Assembly (NCBI GenBank): GCA_002721815.1
Contig: PBLQ01000011.1
Coordinates: 1 to 64,000, forward strand
Length of the DNA: 64,000 nt
Reading direction: 5' to 3'
From: Myxococcales bacterium
Lineage (GTDB): Bacteria > Myxococcota > UBA727 > GCA-2721815
Positions 26,234 to 37,141 of the stretch are shown here, piece by piece (within the stretch, counting starts at the first letter, position 1; each line of letters begins with the position of its first letter). Made by a program: the position numbers and the translations under genes. Below the pieces are notes generated by a model, which ran no database searches, was not told where the DNA came from, and saw nothing but the letters and a program-made list of their open reading frames with translations.

Positions 26234-26629
26234 TTACCAAACCTTACAAATAACTTCGCCGCCAACATTGTTACTGCGGGCCGCTTGATCCGTCATAACG
26301 CCTTTAGAGGTGGAAATGACTGCGCACCCCATTCCGGCACGCACTTGAGGCAACTCACCGACATTTCGGTAAATGCGTAACCCTGGACGGGAAACGCGTT
26401 CGATACCTTCGATCACCGGTAGCTCATCTTGGTCGTACTTAAGTTCCACAAACAAACTTGGTCGGCCGTCTTGGGTACGGATTTGGAAGTCGTGAATATA
26501 GCCTTGCTCTTTAAGAATACCCGCGATGGCCTCTTTCATACCCGATGAAGGACAGGAAATGGCTTTATGCCCGGCGTGCAAACCGTTGCGGATGCGAGTC
26601 AAAAAATCTGAAATAGGATCTGACATCAT
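26234..26629 (-). CDS. rpsH: 30S ribosomal protein S8
   Basis: S8 binds helix 21 of 16S rRNA and in E. coli represses the spc operon. The ATG at 26629 gives 131 residues starting MMSDPISDFLTRIRNGL, with GAGG eight bases ahead; longer upstream reading overlaps rplE and lacks homology. The C-terminus GMGCAVISTSKGVMTDQAARSNNVGGEVICKVW is typical. rpsN, usual between rplE and rpsH, is absent. Confidence 0.97.
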   Translation of the reverse strand: MMSDPISDFLTRIRNGLHAGHKAISCPSSGMKEAIAGILKEQGYIHDFQIRTQDGRPSLFVELKYDQDELPVIEGIERVSRPGLRIYRNVGELPQVRAGMGCAVISTSKGVMTDQAARSNNVGGEVICKVW

Positions 26630-26642
26630 GATGACAACCTCT

Positions 26643-27194
26643 TTAGTTGCGGAACGGCATACCCAGCTTTTTAAGCAGGACCCGTCCCTCCTCATCGGTT
26701 TTCGCTGAGGTGACAATGGAAATATTTAAACCCCGAATTTTGTCCACTTTGTCGTAGTCAATTTCAGGAAAGATAATCTGTTCTTTGATGCCCAAGGAGA
26801 AGTTGCCTTTACCATCAAACTTCTTTGGAACACCACGAAAGTCGCGAACACGTGGAAGCGCCACGTTCACCAAACGCTCCATGAATTCCCACATACGCTG
26901 GCGACGCAGCGTCACCATCACTCCAATAGGCATTCCTTCACGCAACTTAAATGTCGCGATGGACTTCTTGGCTTTGGTCACCACTGGTTTTTGCCCCGTG
27001 ATTCGGGTGATATCGTCCACTGCGAACTCGATGGCTTTGGGGTTCTGGATGGCCTCGCCCAAGCCCATGTTCACCACGATTTTCTCAACTCGTGGAATCT
27101 GCATGACGTTACCGTAAGCAAATTCCTCTTTCATGGAACCTGCCACTTCATCGTGGTAGTATTTTGCCAATGTTGGCACGTTTGTTTCTGACAT
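26643..27194 (-). CDS. rplE: 50S ribosomal protein L5
   Basis: 5S rRNA-binding protein contacting the P-site tRNA. The 183 residues include [48 protein letters not shown] and [20 protein letters not shown]. It ends only 13 bases before the S8 start, leaving no space for rpsN. Confidence 0.98.
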   Translation of the reverse strand: MSETNVPTLAKYYHDEVAGSMKEEFAYGNVMQIPRVEKIVVNMGLGEAIQNPKAIEFAVDDITRITGQKPVVTKAKKSIATFKLREGMPIGVMVTLRRQRMWEFMERLVNVALPRVRDFRGVPKKFDGKGNFSLGIKEQIIFPEIDYDKVDKIRGLNISIVTSAKTDEEGRVLLKKLGMPFRN

Positions 27195-27265
27195 TTTCTG
27201 CTCCTGCTGCTTTGGCTTTTGAGGTCTCGCTCTGAACGTTACTCAAAAGCACAGCTTTGCTTAGT

Positions 27266-27595
27266 TTAAACTGGGTCTGGCTTGAGGTCTTTTCCTCGTG
27301 CCACACGAATTTTGTTGCCATTCTCGTCGAACATCGCACCGGTTCGCACTGGACGGTCCAGAGACTCCGAGAACAACATAACGTTCGATGCCGCGATGGT
27401 ACCCAAATCTTCAATGATTCCACCTTCAGGGTGCTTGGGGTCACTTTGAGGTTTCACGTGTCGCTTGATGGTGCGTACACCTTCAACGCGAAGACGTTTG
27501 CCGCCATCAACTACTTCTAATACCTGACCGGTCTTGCCTTTCCAGCGCTTGTCGCCAGAGATCACTTTAACCATGTCGCCTTTTTTGATTGCCAT
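27266..27595 (-). CDS. rplX: 50S ribosomal protein L24
   Basis: Assembly initiator of the large subunit. The 109 residues start with a KOW motif (KKGDMVKVISGDKRWKGKTGQVLEV) and continue with GVRTIKRHVKPQ...HPEGGIIEDLGTIAASNVMLF. Position after rplN is canonical. Confidence 0.98.
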   Translation of the reverse strand: MAIKKGDMVKVISGDKRWKGKTGQVLEVVDGGKRLRVEGVRTIKRHVKPQSDPKHPEGGIIEDLGTIAASNVMLFSESLDRPVRTGAMFDENGNKIRVARGKDLKPDPV

Positions 27596-27618
27596 AATAC
27601 TATCCCTCGCCTGCCTCG

Positions 27619-27987
27619 TTAGAGGACCTCCGGTGCCAAGGACACGATTTTCATAAAGCTTTTTGCGCGCAATTCGCGAGCTACGGGCCCGAAGATACGT
27701 GTTCCTACCGGTTCTTTGTCTTTATTCACCAGCACTGCGCCATTGTTATCGAAACGGATATAGGAACCGTCAGGTCGACCAATTTCCTTGGCTGTTCTTA
27801 CAACCACCGCTTTCACGACTGTGCCTTTTTTAATTTTTGAGTTGGGTGCTGCTTCTTTGACACTACACACGACGATATCACCAACTGATGCATATCGACG
27901 ATGGGAACCACCCAGAACTTTGATGCACATCAATTTCCGAGCGCCACTGTTGTCTGCCACTTCGAGCATGGATTGATTCTGAATCAT
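27619..27987 (-). CDS. rplN: 50S ribosomal protein L14
   Basis: Highly conserved intersubunit-bridge protein of 122 residues. It starts [27 protein letters not shown] and ends [12 protein letters not shown], both diagnostic. Lies between rpsQ and rplX as expected. Confidence 0.98.
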   Translation of the reverse strand: MIQNQSMLEVADNSGARKLMCIKVLGGSHRRYASVGDIVVCSVKEAAPNSKIKKGTVVKAVVVRTAKEIGRPDGSYIRFDNNGAVLVNKDKEPVGTRIFGPVARELRAKSFMKIVSLAPEVL

Positions 27988-28023
27988 TTCTAAGCTCCTG
28001 GTCGTTAAAAAACGACGAAATTA

Positions 28024-28284
28024 TTAGCCTTGGGCCTTTTCGGAGATTTGTTGCAGTCTCCATCTTTTGGTTCGAGAATAAGGGCTGGCTTCAACGATAA
28101 TTACCGTATCTCCCATACCGGCAGCATTTGCCTCATCGTGTGCATGATACTTCGCACGACGCTTAATAAACTTATTGTAACGGGGGTGACGCACAGTACG
28201 GGTGATTTCGACCGTAATGGTCTTATCGGCCTTGTTGCTCACCACAACCCCTTGGAGTGTTCTTCCGTATCCACGTTCGCTCAT
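28024..28284 (-). CDS. rpsQ: 30S ribosomal protein S17
   Basis: OB-fold primary 16S rRNA-binding protein, 86 residues. Contains TLQGVVVSNKADKTITVEITRTVRHPRYNKFIKRRAKYHAHDE and ASPYSRTKRWRL, typical of S17. Confidence 0.97.
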   Translation of the reverse strand: MSERGYGRTLQGVVVSNKADKTITVEITRTVRHPRYNKFIKRRAKYHAHDEANAAGMGDTVIIVEASPYSRTKRWRLQQISEKAQG

Positions 28285-28313
28285 TTTATACCTCTTTAAA
28301 AACTCGTACGGGC

Positions 28314-28502
28314 CTAAGCGGATTTCCGCTTTTCGCTGATAACAGTCAGCAATCGTGCCAGACTCTTTTTATTCTTTTTCAGTGCAGAGGTGTCGAGAAG
28401 CTGGCGTGTGCCATGCTGAAAGCGAAGCGTGACCCGCTCTTTTCGCAATTTTTTCTCTTCCTCGAGTAGTTCTTCTAATGTTTGTTCACGATAATCAGTC
28501 AT
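28314..28502 (-). CDS. rpmC: 50S ribosomal protein L29
   Basis: Small helical protein at the peptide exit tunnel, 62 residues. EQTLEELLEEEKKLRKERVTLRFQHGTRQL followed by KNKKSLARLLTVISEK fits the L29 pattern. Position between rplP and rpsQ is canonical. Confidence 0.96.
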   Translation of the reverse strand: MTDYREQTLEELLEEEKKLRKERVTLRFQHGTRQLLDTSALKKNKKSLARLLTVISEKRKSA

Positions 28503-28529
28503 GACACTATCCTCTTAATGGCCTTAGGC

Positions 28530-28946
28530 TTAAATTTCCTCGCTGCGGGCTAAAAACTTCGTTGCAAAAGGCAGCTTGGCGGCAGCCAGTTCCATGGCAC
28601 GACGAGCAATGCCTTCGTCAACGCCGTTCATTTCATATAAAATTCTGCCTGGTTTAATCTGGGCGACCCAAGCATCCGTGGAACCTTTACCTTTACCCAT
28701 TCGAACCTCAGCAGGCTTCTTGGTAATTGGCTTGTCGGGAAATACACGAATCCAGATCTTGCCACCACGTTTAACGTGGCGAGTCATGGCGATACGCGCA
28801 GCCTCGATTTGCCGAGAAGTCATGCGACCTCGACCGGTTGCCATTAATGCAAAGTCGCCGAATGCGAAATCGTTCCCTACCCGGGACAGACCTCTGTTGC
28901 GGCCTTTTTGTATTTTGCGATGTTTAACACGTTTTGGTGACAGCAT
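28530..28946 (-). CDS. rplP: 50S ribosomal protein L16
   Basis: L16 helps shape the A site. The 138 residues start [19 protein letters not shown] and contain [26 protein letters not shown] and [23 protein letters not shown], all diagnostic. Confidence 0.98.
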   Translation of the reverse strand: MLSPKRVKHRKIQKGRNRGLSRVGNDFAFGDFALMATGRGRMTSRQIEAARIAMTRHVKRGGKIWIRVFPDKPITKKPAEVRMGKGKGSTDAWVAQIKPGRILYEMNGVDEGIARRAMELAAAKLPFATKFLARSEEI

Positions 28947-28977
28947 TTGTCAGCTCCTCAAACAACAATAAATGTGG

Positions 28978-29628
28978 TTACGCCCGTGGGGCTTGGGTTT
29001 TCCCAGAAAGGATTTCACCTTTAAACAACCACACCTTACAACCAATAATTCCGTAAGTGGTCAGTGCTTCAGCAAAGCCATAATCAATATCAGCACGAAG
29101 GGTGTGCAAAGGCACCCGTCCTTCTCGGTACCATTCGCGACGGGACATTTCTGCCCCACCAAGACGGCCAGAACAAGCGACACGAACACCTTTCACACCA
29201 GCTTTTTGAGCTGACTGAATGGCTTTCTTCATAGCGCGACGAAAAGCCACGCGTCGTTCGAGTTGCTGAGCGATACTCTCCGCCACCAACTGAGCGTCTG
29301 TTTCGGGCTTTCGTACTTCGTGAATATTCAAAAAGACTTCGCCCTCAGCGAGCTTTTGCAGTTCGCCTTTAAGTTGGTCGATACCGGCGCCTTTTTTGCC
29401 GATAACAATACCCGGACGAGCGGTGTAGATGTTGACCTTACATTTGTCTGCAGCTCGTTCAATATCGATACGACTGATGCCGGCGCTCTTCAGCTTTCGA
29501 CGAACGTACTCACGGAGTTTCATGTCTTCTAAAAGCCAGTTGGCATAACCTGCTTCACGAAACCATTTAGAGTCCCAGCTGCGAATGTATCCGAGACGAA
29601 ATCCTGTTGGATGAACTTTTTGGCCCAT
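28978..29628 (-). CDS. rpsC: 30S ribosomal protein S3
   Basis: S3 lines the mRNA entry channel and has helicase activity with S4 and S5. The 216 residues begin [23 protein letters not shown], carry a KH domain ([21 protein letters not shown]) and the S3_C domain ([38 protein letters not shown]). Confidence 0.98.
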   Translation of the reverse strand: MGQKVHPTGFRLGYIRSWDSKWFREAGYANWLLEDMKLREYVRRKLKSAGISRIDIERAADKCKVNIYTARPGIVIGKKGAGIDQLKGELQKLAEGEVFLNIHEVRKPETDAQLVAESIAQQLERRVAFRRAMKKAIQSAQKAGVKGVRVACSGRLGGAEMSRREWYREGRVPLHTLRADIDYGFAEALTTYGIIGCKVWLFKGEILSGKTQAPRA

Positions 29629-29663
29629 GGGGCACCCTCACTTCAATCAAAGGTTAATAAAAT

Positions 29664-30050
29664 CTATTCCGCTTCAACCAATTCCACAGTGACGTGGCTG
29701 GTTTGTTTCTTAAGAGGCGTTGCGCGACCGTGAGCACGGGGCATCCAACGCTTCATGACCGGGCCCTTGTCCACGAGAACGCGAGCGACGATCAGCTTAT
29801 CTAAATCCATATTTCGGCTTTCAGCATTGGCCACTGCCGAATCAATGAGCTTGCGCAACGGCAAGGCTGCTTTACGCTGCTGAAAGGAAAGAGTGGTCAC
29901 CGCAGCTTCTACGGTTTTCCCTCTAATCAAATCGGCCATAACGCGTGCCTTACGGGAGCTCATTCGATACCCTCGAAGAACAGCGCGGGCACCACCAGCA
30001 GCTCTGGCTTCTTTGCGGGCTAACGCTTTGTTTTTTTCACGACTTGCCAT
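29664..30050 (-). CDS. rplV: 50S ribosomal protein L22
   Basis: Exit-tunnel protein, 128 residues. The ATG at 30050 is favoured because AAGGAG lies eight bases ahead; an in-frame TTG two codons earlier is too close. RGYRMSSRKARVMADLIRGKTVEAAVTTLSF and the tunnel loop RVLVDKGPVMKRWMPRAHGRATPLKKQTSHVTVEL are diagnostic. Confidence 0.97.
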   Translation of the reverse strand: MASREKNKALARKEARAAGGARAVLRGYRMSSRKARVMADLIRGKTVEAAVTTLSFQQRKAALPLRKLIDSAVANAESRNMDLDKLIVARVLVDKGPVMKRWMPRAHGRATPLKKQTSHVTVELVEAE

Positions 30051-30080
30051 TTTCAAATCTCCTTAAGCGGTCCCTAGGAC

Positions 30081-30356
30081 CTAGCGCTTGGCTTTCTTGT
30101 CTGCGGGGTGACCTGGGAAATGACGCGTAGGCGCGAATTCACCAAGTTTGTGACCTACCATGTTTTCTGTCACGAACACCGGAATGAACTTACGACCATT
30201 GTGCACAGCCAGGGTGTGCCCGACAAAGTCAGGCAAAATGGTGGAACGTCGAGACCAGGTTTTAATCACGCGACGGTCGCCTGCTTCGTTTTGATTGTTC
30301 ACCTTATTCCAGAGGTGCTGATCGACAAATGGTCCTTTTTTAATAGAACGTGGCAT
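30081..30356 (-). CDS. rpsS: 30S ribosomal protein S19
   Basis: Head-domain protein that pairs with S13, 91 residues. Starts [15 protein letters not shown] and contains [48 protein letters not shown], all family hallmarks. Confidence 0.98.
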   Translation of the reverse strand: MPRSIKKGPFVDQHLWNKVNNQNEAGDRRVIKTWSRRSTILPDFVGHTLAVHNGRKFIPVFVTENMVGHKLGEFAPTRHFPGHPADKKAKR

Positions 30357-30377
30357 TTCTTTATCTCCTGAGCGCCG

Positions 30378-31205
30378 TTATTTCTTCTTGCGGCGGCGAA
30401 CAATGAATTTGTCCGTACGTTTGTTCTTACGGGTTCGATGGCCTTTAGTGGGTTGTCCCCAAGGCGATACTGGATGACGCCCACCGGAGGTACGGCCTTC
30501 GCCACCACCATGTGGATGGTCCACTGGGTTCATGGACACACCGCGTTGATGTGGGCGGCGTCCGAGCCATCGGGTACGACCGGCTTTGCCGATTTTGACC
30601 AGCTCATGCCCAGTGTTGCCGACTTGACCAATCGTTGCACAACAGTCCACCAAAACCAGGCGTGATTCGCCGGATGGGAGTCTTACTTGCGCGTAACGGC
30701 CTTCACGGGCCATCAGCTGCGCGGACACACCAGCAGCGCGGACCAACTGGCCGCCCTTTCCGGGTCTCAACTCGATATTGTGGATTTGTGTACCAACAGG
30801 GATTTTTGACAAAGGCATGTGATTGCCAGGTCGAATATCTGCTTCGGGACCATTGACTACGGTATTGCCCACTTCGAGGCCAACCGGCGCCAAAATATAA
30901 GCCTTTTCACCATCATGGTAATGCAAAAGCGCAATTCGAGCGGAACGGTTCGGATCGTATTCTAAAGCCACGACTTTAGCCGGGACGCCGAACTTCAATC
31001 GTTTGAAATCCACATCTCGCAGACGTCGCTTATGACCACCACCTCGGAATCGCACCGTGATTCGTCCGGTGTTACCGCGTCCGCTGGTTCTTTTTTTGCC
31101 TTTGGTAAGTTTTTTTTCCGGTTTCTTATTGGTGAGGTTTGAAAAGTCCGGAGCACTCATACCTCGCCGACCCGCACTGGTCGGTTTATACGTTTTTGTC
31201 GCCAT
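30378..31205 (-). CDS. rplB: 50S ribosomal protein L2
   Basis: Peptidyl-transferase-centre protein, 275 residues. [41 protein letters not shown] and [26 protein letters not shown] (with the conserved His) are diagnostic. 133 bases separate it from rplW, longer than other gaps in the block and containing only a small CCCC/GGGG hairpin. Confidence 0.98.
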   Translation of the reverse strand: MATKTYKPTSAGRRGMSAPDFSNLTNKKPEKKLTKGKKRTSGRGNTGRITVRFRGGGHKRRLRDVDFKRLKFGVPAKVVALEYDPNRSARIALLHYHDGEKAYILAPVGLEVGNTVVNGPEADIRPGNHMPLSKIPVGTQIHNIELRPGKGGQLVRAAGVSAQLMAREGRYAQVRLPSGESRLVLVDCCATIGQVGNTGHELVKIGKAGRTRWLGRRPHQRGVSMNPVDHPHGGGEGRTSGGRHPVSPWGQPTKGHRTRKNKRTDKFIVRRRKKK

Positions 31206-31338
31206 TTATCTCTCCTCGGGCCATAGATTCTTTCTCTCAAATAGAGGAAGCTTTTCGGCCCCAGATCATCTTGTTAGCGCATCCTTAGCGTTAGAAAATG
31301 AACCTGTCATCCCCCCTTTGGGGAATATTTAAAACTTT

Positions 31339-31665
31339 TTAACTCTCAGCTTCCTCTGGGGGAGCTCCATCGAAGGTTGCCACGCCAAAAATGTCCAAAT
31401 CGACATCTTCAGGGAAGGTTACAACCGCTTTTTTCCAATTTCGGCGTTTGCCCGTTTGCTTGCCTACCCGTTTGATTTTCCCACGGAAAATCATGGTTCG
31501 GACGTCAGATACCTTGACTTCAAACAAGCTCTCGATGGCCGATTTGATTTCGTGTTTGTTAGCATCCTTGTGCACTTCAAAAACCACCTTATTGGCAGCT
31601 TCTTTTAGAGAAATAGCCTTCTCAGTGAGCAAGGGACGCTTCAAAACTTGATCGATAGATCGCAT
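31339..31665 (-). CDS. rplW: 50S ribosomal protein L23
   Basis: Exit-site docking protein for trigger factor and SRP, 108 residues. DQVLKRPLLTEKAISLKEAANKVVFEVHKDANKHEIKSAIESLFEVKVSDVRTM is typical. The C-terminal acidic tail (DGAPPEEAES) extends beyond the E. coli protein. Confidence 0.97.
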   Translation of the reverse strand: MRSIDQVLKRPLLTEKAISLKEAANKVVFEVHKDANKHEIKSAIESLFEVKVSDVRTMIFRGKIKRVGKQTGKRRNWKKAVVTFPEDVDLDIFGVATFDGAPPEEAES

Positions 31666-31677
31666 GATTACACCTAT

Positions 31678-32307
31678 TTACGCTTCTTGACCGGTGAGTC
31701 GGCTTTCAATCGCTTTTGCGGCCGATTCGGTCATAATGAGGTTTCTGTGATTCAAAATGTCATAGACATTCAACCCACCAACGTTGAGGTAACGACTTTT
31801 CGGCAAGTTACGTGACCCCAGCTGCAGATTTTGGTTCGCTGCGTCCACAATCAAAGCATTAGGAGTACCCAAAGTTTCTAAAACCTTTTGTACGCCACTG
31901 GTCTTGTGGTCGGCCAGGTCGAAATCTTTCACAATTTTCAACGAGCCTTCGTGGTTACGAACGCTTAACGCCACTGCGAGTGCAGCTCTACGCTTTGCCT
32001 TTGGCAAGGTGTAGTCGTAGCTGCGAGGCTTTGGTGCGAAGGCCACGCCACCACCACGCATGTGGGGGTTTTTGTTGTCGCCTTGTCGCGCTCGCCCGGT
32101 GCCTTTTTGCTTAAACGGCTTTTTGGTCGTTCCGTGGACTTCACCCTTGGTTAGCGCGCTTTGTGTACCGGCGCGCTTCTTGGCGCGTTGCCAATGAACA
32201 ACTTCGCTAAGCAAGTACTTACGTCGAGGAGCGTTAAACACTTCTTCTGAAAGTTCGACAGTGTCGACCTTTTCATTCTTCAAATTAAAAACATCAATTT
32301 TGGCCAT
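31678..32307 (-). CDS. rplD: 50S ribosomal protein L4
   Basis: L4 forms part of the exit tunnel and in E. coli regulates the S10 operon. The 209 residues have the tunnel loop with TTKKPFKQKGTGRARQGDNKNPHMRGGGVAFAPKPRSYDY. It starts 31 bases after rpsJ ends, in the place where rplC normally stands. Confidence 0.97.
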   Translation of the reverse strand: MAKIDVFNLKNEKVDTVELSEEVFNAPRRKYLLSEVVHWQRAKKRAGTQSALTKGEVHGTTKKPFKQKGTGRARQGDNKNPHMRGGGVAFAPKPRSYDYTLPKAKRRAALAVALSVRNHEGSLKIVKDFDLADHKTSGVQKVLETLGTPNALIVDAANQNLQLGSRNLPKSRYLNVGGLNVYDILNHRNLIMTESAAKAIESRLTGQEA

Positions 32308-32337
32308 GGTATTCTCCAGACCAGCACAAGGTGCTGG

Positions 32338-32646
32338 TTAACTCTTCAGCTCAACATCAACACCAGCGGACAAATCAAGCTTCATCAACGCGTCCAGTGT
32401 TTGTTGGGTGGGTTCCAGAATATCCAAGAGTCGCTTGTGTGTACGAACCTCGAACTGCTCCCGGGATTTTTTATCCACAAAGGGGCTTTTCAAGACCGTG
32501 TACTTGGTAATCTTGGTTGGCAAAGGAATAGGGCCTGCAACGCGAGCACCTGTTCTCCTGGCCGTTTCAACGATTTCGGTAGCAGAAGCGTCGAGCAACT
32601 TGTAGTCATAAGCTTTTAGACGGATTCTGATTTTGTTGGTTGCCAT
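32338..32646 (-). CDS. rpsJ: 30S ribosomal protein S10
   Basis: S10 (also NusE, a transcription antitermination partner), 102 residues. [39 protein letters not shown] and the C-terminal [35 protein letters not shown] are diagnostic. It is linked to tuf upstream by about 105 bases. Confidence 0.98.
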   Translation of the reverse strand: MATNKIRIRLKAYDYKLLDASATEIVETARRTGARVAGPIPLPTKITKYTVLKSPFVDKKSREQFEVRTHKRLLDILEPTQQTLDALMKLDLSAGVDVELKS

Positions 32647-32751
32647 ATTTTACCTCTCAACCGCATGTGCAGTCCGGCTCATGCAGTTATCCGGTTTAAA
32701 GTATGACCCGACTGCATCATTTGGACACAGCCAGATCGAAGTTCATCTCAA

Positions 32752-33942
32752 TTATTCAACAATTTCTGAAACAACGCCCGCGCCAACGGTACGGCCACCT
32801 TCGCGAATCGCGAAACGAAGCTCTTTATCCATGGCGATGGGGGTAATCAGCTCCACAGAAATGGAGATATTGTCACCAGGCATCACCATTTCGGTGCCTT
32901 CTGGCAAGGTGATGGAACCCGTTACATCAGTGGTACGGAAGTAGAATTGAGGCCGATAGTTCGCCATGAAAGGCGTGTGGCGACCACCCTCTTCTTTCGT
33001 CAAAATGTAAACACCAGCTTTGAACTTCAAGTGGGGGGTGATGGTGCCTGGCTGAGCCAATACTTGGCCGCGCTGCACATCTTCCTTTTTAACACCACGA
33101 AGCAAAGCACCAATGTTGTCACCGGCGCGACCTTCGTCGAGCAACTTACGGAACATTTCAACGCCAGTACAAGTGGTCTTGGTGGTCTCTTTAATGCCGA
33201 CGATTTCAATCTCTTCGCCAACTTTAACGATTCCGCTCTCAACACGACCCGTCACAACGGTACCACGGCCGGAGATGGAGAACACGTCTTCAACTGGCAT
33301 CAAGAATGGCTTGTCCACGTCGCGCTCTGGCGTTGGGATGTAAGCGTCTACTTCTTCCATCAACTTGATGACTGAGGGCACGCCAATGTCGCTGCCGTCG
33401 CCTTCCAACGCTTTCAAAGCTGAACCTTGAACGATGGGGGTGTCATCTCCAGGGAACTCATAGCTTTCCAAGAGTTCGCGGATTTCCATTTCCACCAGCT
33501 CGAGAATCTCTTCATCGTCAACTTGGTCTACTTTGTTCATGTAAACAACAATGTAAGGAACGCCTACCTGACGCGCCAACAAAATGTGCTCACGGGTTTG
33601 TGGCATCGGGCCGTCAGCTGCGGACACAACCAAAATCGCGCCGTCCATCTGAGCAGCACCGGTGATCATGTTTTTCACATAATCAGCGTGGCCAGGGCAA
33701 TCTACGTGCGCGTAGTGGCGGTTGTCGGTTTCGTATTCCAAGTGAGCGGTGGAAATCGTGATCCCACGCTCGCGCTCTTCTGGAGCCTTGTCGATTTCGT
33801 CGTAATTCATCACTTCAGCGTTGCCGGCTTCGGCCATCACTTTGGTGATCGCGGCTGAAAGAGTGGTCTTGCCATGGTCAACGTGACCAATCGTACCAAT
33901 GTTTACGTGCGGTTTATTTCTTTCAAATTTTTCCTTGCCCAT
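32752..33942 (-). CDS. tuf: Elongation factor Tu
   Basis: GTPase that delivers aminoacyl-tRNA, 396 residues. G1 GHVDHGKTT at 18-26, DCPGHADY near 80, NKVD near 135 and SALK near 173 are all present, followed by domains 2 and 3 ending [14 protein letters not shown]. Only one copy lies in the window; a second elsewhere cannot be excluded. Confidence 0.99.
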   Translation of the reverse strand: MGKEKFERNKPHVNIGTIGHVDHGKTTLSAAITKVMAEAGNAEVMNYDEIDKAPEERERGITISTAHLEYETDNRHYAHVDCPGHADYVKNMITGAAQMDGAILVVSAADGPMPQTREHILLARQVGVPYIVVYMNKVDQVDDEEILELVEMEIRELLESYEFPGDDTPIVQGSALKALEGDGSDIGVPSVIKLMEEVDAYIPTPERDVDKPFLMPVEDVFSISGRGTVVTGRVESGIVKVGEEIEIVGIKETTKTTCTGVEMFRKLLDEGRAGDNIGALLRGVKKEDVQRGQVLAQPGTITPHLKFKAGVYILTKEEGGRHTPFMANYRPQFYFRTTDVTGSITLPEGTEMVMPGDNISISVELITPIAMDKELRFAIREGGRTVGAGVVSEIVE

Positions 33943-33969
33943 TTTTTTTCTCCTTCAAAGATTCGCTGT

Positions 33970-36066
33970 TTATTGGCCGGTGGCCTTAGCAATAATTTCG
34001 TCTGCAATATTGTTCGGTACGGCTTCGTAGTGACTAAACTCCATGGTGTAAGTTGCGCGGCCCTGAGTTTTGGAACGCAAATCGTTGGAGTAGCCAAACA
34101 TTTCAGCCAAAGGCACGTCTGCGCCAACGACTTTCATCCCAGCGCGGTCGGTCATACCCGTGACGCGTCCACGACGGCTGTTCAAATCGCCAATCACGTC
34201 GCCCATCCAGTCTTCAGGTGTGATGACTTCTGCTTTCATCATCGGCTCGAGAATATTTGGATTGGCTTTCTTGGAACCTTGTTTGAACGCCATTGACGCT
34301 GCGATTTTAAATGCAACCTCACTCGAGTCAACGTCGTGAAAAGAACCATCGTAAAGAGTGGCTTTCATGTCTACTACTGGGTATCCTGCACGGATACCAG
34401 AGGTCATGGCTTCTTCGATACCTTTTTGAACTGGATTAATAAATTCACGTGGCACAGCACCACCAACGATTTTATTAATGAATTCAAAACCCGCCCCAGC
34501 TTCGTTGGGCTCGAGTTTCAACCAAACGTGGCCGTACTGACCGCGACCACCCGTTTGTTTGACGTATTTGCCTTCTTGTTCCACAGGAACGGTGATGGTT
34601 TCGCGGTATGCAACCTGTGGCTTACCAACGTTGGCTTCAACGTTGAACTCACGCTTCAGGCGGTCAACGATAATCTCCAAGTGCAATTCGCCCATACCCG
34701 CGATGGTTGTCTGACCTGTTTCCTCGTCGGTACTCAAACGCAGTGATGGATCTTCACCTGAGAGTTTGCCCAGACCAACAGCCATTTTCTCTTGGTCGGC
34801 TTTGGTTTTGGGTTCGATAGCTAAGGTAATCACAGCTGGGGGGATATCCATGGATTCCAATACGATCGGAGAGTCCAAATCGCAGAGGGTATCACCCGTG
34901 ATGGAGTCCAGACCAATGGCCGCGGCGATATCACCGGAGCGTACTTCTTCGAGGTCTTCTCGCTTGTCTGCGAACATCCGTACGATACGTCCGATACGAA
35001 CTTTTTTGCCGGTCCTCATGTTGCGGATGGAGGTACCTTTTTTCATGGTACCGGAATAAACCCGCAAGAAGGTCAAAGCGCCGTACTTATCATTAATAAT
35101 CTTAAACGCCAAAGCAGAAAGCGGTGCGTCGTCTTGCGCAGGTCTTTCTTCTTTAGTCTCCCCGTCTTCGAGGGTACCTTCGATTGGTGGGATATCCACT
35201 GGTGAAGGCAAAAAGTCGATCACGGAGTCGAGCAGGTATTGAACACCTTTGTTTTTAAACGCGGTACCGCACAGGGTCGGGACCACTTTGCTGGAAATAC
35301 AGCCCGAACGCAAAGCACGAATGATATCTTCTTCTGTGATGTCCCCACCCTCGAGGTATTTTTCAGCGAATTCATCATCACAATCAGCGCAGTTTTCCAG
35401 AAGTTTTTCACGCCATTCCTCTGCTTTTCCTTGGAGGTCCGCAGGGATGTCAGTGATTTCGTATTTCGCGCCTAAGGAATCATCATCCCAAAGGAAAGCC
35501 TTCATGCGCATCAAACAAATCAAACCTTTAAAATCTGCTTCAGCACCAATGGGCAATGTGAGCACTGCGGGCACGGCTTGAAGTCGCTCAACGATCATGT
35601 CGACACAACGGTAAAAGTCAGCACCAGTACGGTCGAGCTTATTAACGAAACACATACGAGGTACGCCGTAACGGTCTGCCTGTCGCCACACAGTTTCAGA
35701 TTGAGGCTCTACACCAGCAACACCATCAAATACGGTTACTGCACCATCGAGGACACGCATGGAACGTTCTACTTCAATGGTAAAGTCAACGTGCCCGGGT
35801 GTATCAATGATGTTAATTTGATGAAAAGGTGCTTTTGCATCTTCACGATATTTCCACTTGGCGGAAACCGCTGCGGAAGTAATGGTAATCCCACGCTCTC
35901 GCTCTTGGGCCATGTAATCGGTAACCGCAGCACCGTCATGGACCTCACCGATTTTGTGACTCATCCCTGTATAATACAGAATGCGTTCGGTTGTGGTGGT
36001 TTTTCCAGCATCGATGTGAGCTACGATGCCAATATTTCTCACTCTTTCTAATGGTTCACGTGACAT
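33970..36066 (-). CDS. fusA: Elongation factor G
   Basis: Translocase GTPase, 698 residues, full length. [15 protein letters not shown] near 16-30 (G1), [23 protein letters not shown] near 87, [10 protein letters not shown] near 141, domain IV with [15 protein letters not shown], and the C-terminal [25 protein letters not shown] are all present. It stands between rpsG and tuf as in the classic str operon. Confidence 0.99.
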   Translation of the reverse strand: MSREPLERVRNIGIVAHIDAGKTTTTERILYYTGMSHKIGEVHDGAAVTDYMAQERERGITITSAAVSAKWKYREDAKAPFHQINIIDTPGHVDFTIEVERSMRVLDGAVTVFDGVAGVEPQSETVWRQADRYGVPRMCFVNKLDRTGADFYRCVDMIVERLQAVPAVLTLPIGAEADFKGLICLMRMKAFLWDDDSLGAKYEITDIPADLQGKAEEWREKLLENCADCDDEFAEKYLEGGDITEEDIIRALRSGCISSKVVPTLCGTAFKNKGVQYLLDSVIDFLPSPVDIPPIEGTLEDGETKEERPAQDDAPLSALAFKIINDKYGALTFLRVYSGTMKKGTSIRNMRTGKKVRIGRIVRMFADKREDLEEVRSGDIAAAIGLDSITGDTLCDLDSPIVLESMDIPPAVITLAIEPKTKADQEKMAVGLGKLSGEDPSLRLSTDEETGQTTIAGMGELHLEIIVDRLKREFNVEANVGKPQVAYRETITVPVEQEGKYVKQTGGRGQYGHVWLKLEPNEAGAGFEFINKIVGGAVPREFINPVQKGIEEAMTSGIRAGYPVVDMKATLYDGSFHDVDSSEVAFKIAASMAFKQGSKKANPNILEPMMKAEVITPEDWMGDVIGDLNSRRGRVTGMTDRAGMKVVGADVPLAEMFGYSNDLRSKTQGRATYTMEFSHYEAVPNNIADEIIAKATGQ

Positions 36067-36125
36067 TTTTTCTACCTAAAACTCCCTGATGTGGAGCGAT
36101 ATAAGAAGTTATGTTTTAAAAATTT

Positions 36126-36596
36126 CTACCAGCGATAATGAGCAAACGCCTTGTTCGCTTCTGCCATGCGATGGGTGTCGTCTTTTTTCTTCACCGCACC
36201 ACCTCGGTTTTCGAAGGCCTCTCGAATTTCGGCAGCCAAGCGGTCCTGCATGGTACGCTCGTTGCGACCACGAGCAAAATCACGCAGCCAGCGCATGGCC
36301 AGAGCGGTACGACGCTCTCCACGAATCTCGACTGGAACTTGATAGTTGGCGCCACCGACACGACGGGATTTCACCTCAACTGCGGGCTTGCAGTTATCCA
36401 AGGCTTTTTTGAAAACCTTTAAGGGGTCTTCACCGGTCTTGTCTTGAACTTTTTCCAAAGCCCCGTACACGATGGACTCGGCAACAGTTTTCTTGCCTGC
36501 CAACATCACCACGTTGGTGAATTTGGCCAACAGCCGGTCGTTATACAACGGGTCTGGGTTAATCTTTCGTTTAGGTACTTCTCTACGTCTTGGCAT
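36126..36596 (-). CDS. rpsG: 30S ribosomal protein S7
   Basis: 16S 3'-domain assembly initiator and, in E. coli, translational repressor of the str operon. The 156 residues begin [20 protein letters not shown] and contain [26 protein letters not shown] and [21 protein letters not shown]. Confidence 0.98.
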   Translation of the reverse strand: MPRRREVPKRKINPDPLYNDRLLAKFTNVVMLAGKKTVAESIVYGALEKVQDKTGEDPLKVFKKALDNCKPAVEVKSRRVGGANYQVPVEIRGERRTALAMRWLRDFARGRNERTMQDRLAAEIREAFENRGGAVKKKDDTHRMAEANKAFAHYRW

Positions 36597-36647
36597 GACT
36601 TAAACCTTTCCTGCAAACTCAAAGCCGCCCATCAAAGGGCGAAAAGA

Positions 36648-37019
36648 CTATTTGGGGCGCTTGGTTCCGTACTTGGAACGGGACTGTCGTCGGTCATTGA
36701 CACCAACACAATCCAGAGTACCGCGCACAACGGTGTATCGAACACCGGGCAAATCTTTAACACGACCGCCACGAATCAAGACCACGGAGTGCTCTTGAAG
36801 ATTATGGCCTTCACCGGGGATGTAAGTGGTTACTTCGAGTCCGTTGGTCAAACGAACACGGGCCACTTTACGGAGTGCCGAGTTGGGCTTTTTGGGTGTG
36901 GTAGTGTAAACACGGGTGCATACGCCGCGCTTTTGGGGACACGCCTGCAGATGCGGGGCATCGCTGCGATTCTTGATTTTCTTTCGACCCTTGCGAACAA
37001 GTTGATTGATCGTAGGCAT
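36648..37019 (-). CDS. rpsL: 30S ribosomal protein S12
   Basis: Decoding-centre protein, 123 residues. [44 protein letters not shown] (Lys of the PKKPNS loop is the usual streptomycin-resistance site) and [15 protein letters not shown] are diagnostic. The usual sensitive Lys residues appear unchanged. First gene of the block, preceded by a structured leader and a strong promoter. Confidence 0.98.
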   Translation of the reverse strand: MPTINQLVRKGRKKIKNRSDAPHLQACPQKRGVCTRVYTTTPKKPNSALRKVARVRLTNGLEVTTYIPGEGHNLQEHSVVLIRGGRVKDLPGVRYTVVRGTLDCVGVNDRRQSRSKYGTKRPK

Positions 37020-37037
37020 TTAAAACCTCTTATTTTT

Positions 37038-37095
37038 CAAATGGTTGAATCCAAATCCGCCATTAAACCCTTGATTCAAGCCCTCGAACCATTTG
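37038..37095 (-). promoter_or_regulatory. Bulged inverted repeat in rpsL leader
   Basis: On the minus strand CAAATGG plus TTGAATC pairs with GATTCAA plus CCATTTG, a 14-bp stem with a nine-base bulge on the 5' side, ending 18 bases before the rpsL ATG. It could be a ribosomal-protein binding site or an antiterminator partner; no known ribosomal leader consensus was matched. Confidence 0.5.
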
Positions 37096-37104
37096 ATTTG
37101 CCAT

Positions 37105-37141
37105 AAAAAAAAACCATCCAACTTTAAAACGCAGGACGGCC
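37105..37141 (-). terminator. Attenuator-like hairpin in rpsL leader
   Basis: On the minus strand CCGTCC (37134-37139) pairs with GGATGG (37114-37119), one G-T pair, 14-nt loop, extendable by two wobbles. It is followed at once by T9 (37105-37113). It lies about 130 bases after the predicted transcription start and 85 bases before rpsL, inside the leader, so it would stop transcription before the operon unless read through. Confidence 0.5.

Noticed and set aside
36444-37106. Long plus-strand open frame of 220 codons opposite rpsG-rpsL
   Set aside because: Antisense shadow of two clear ribosomal genes; no ribosome site or recognisable domain.
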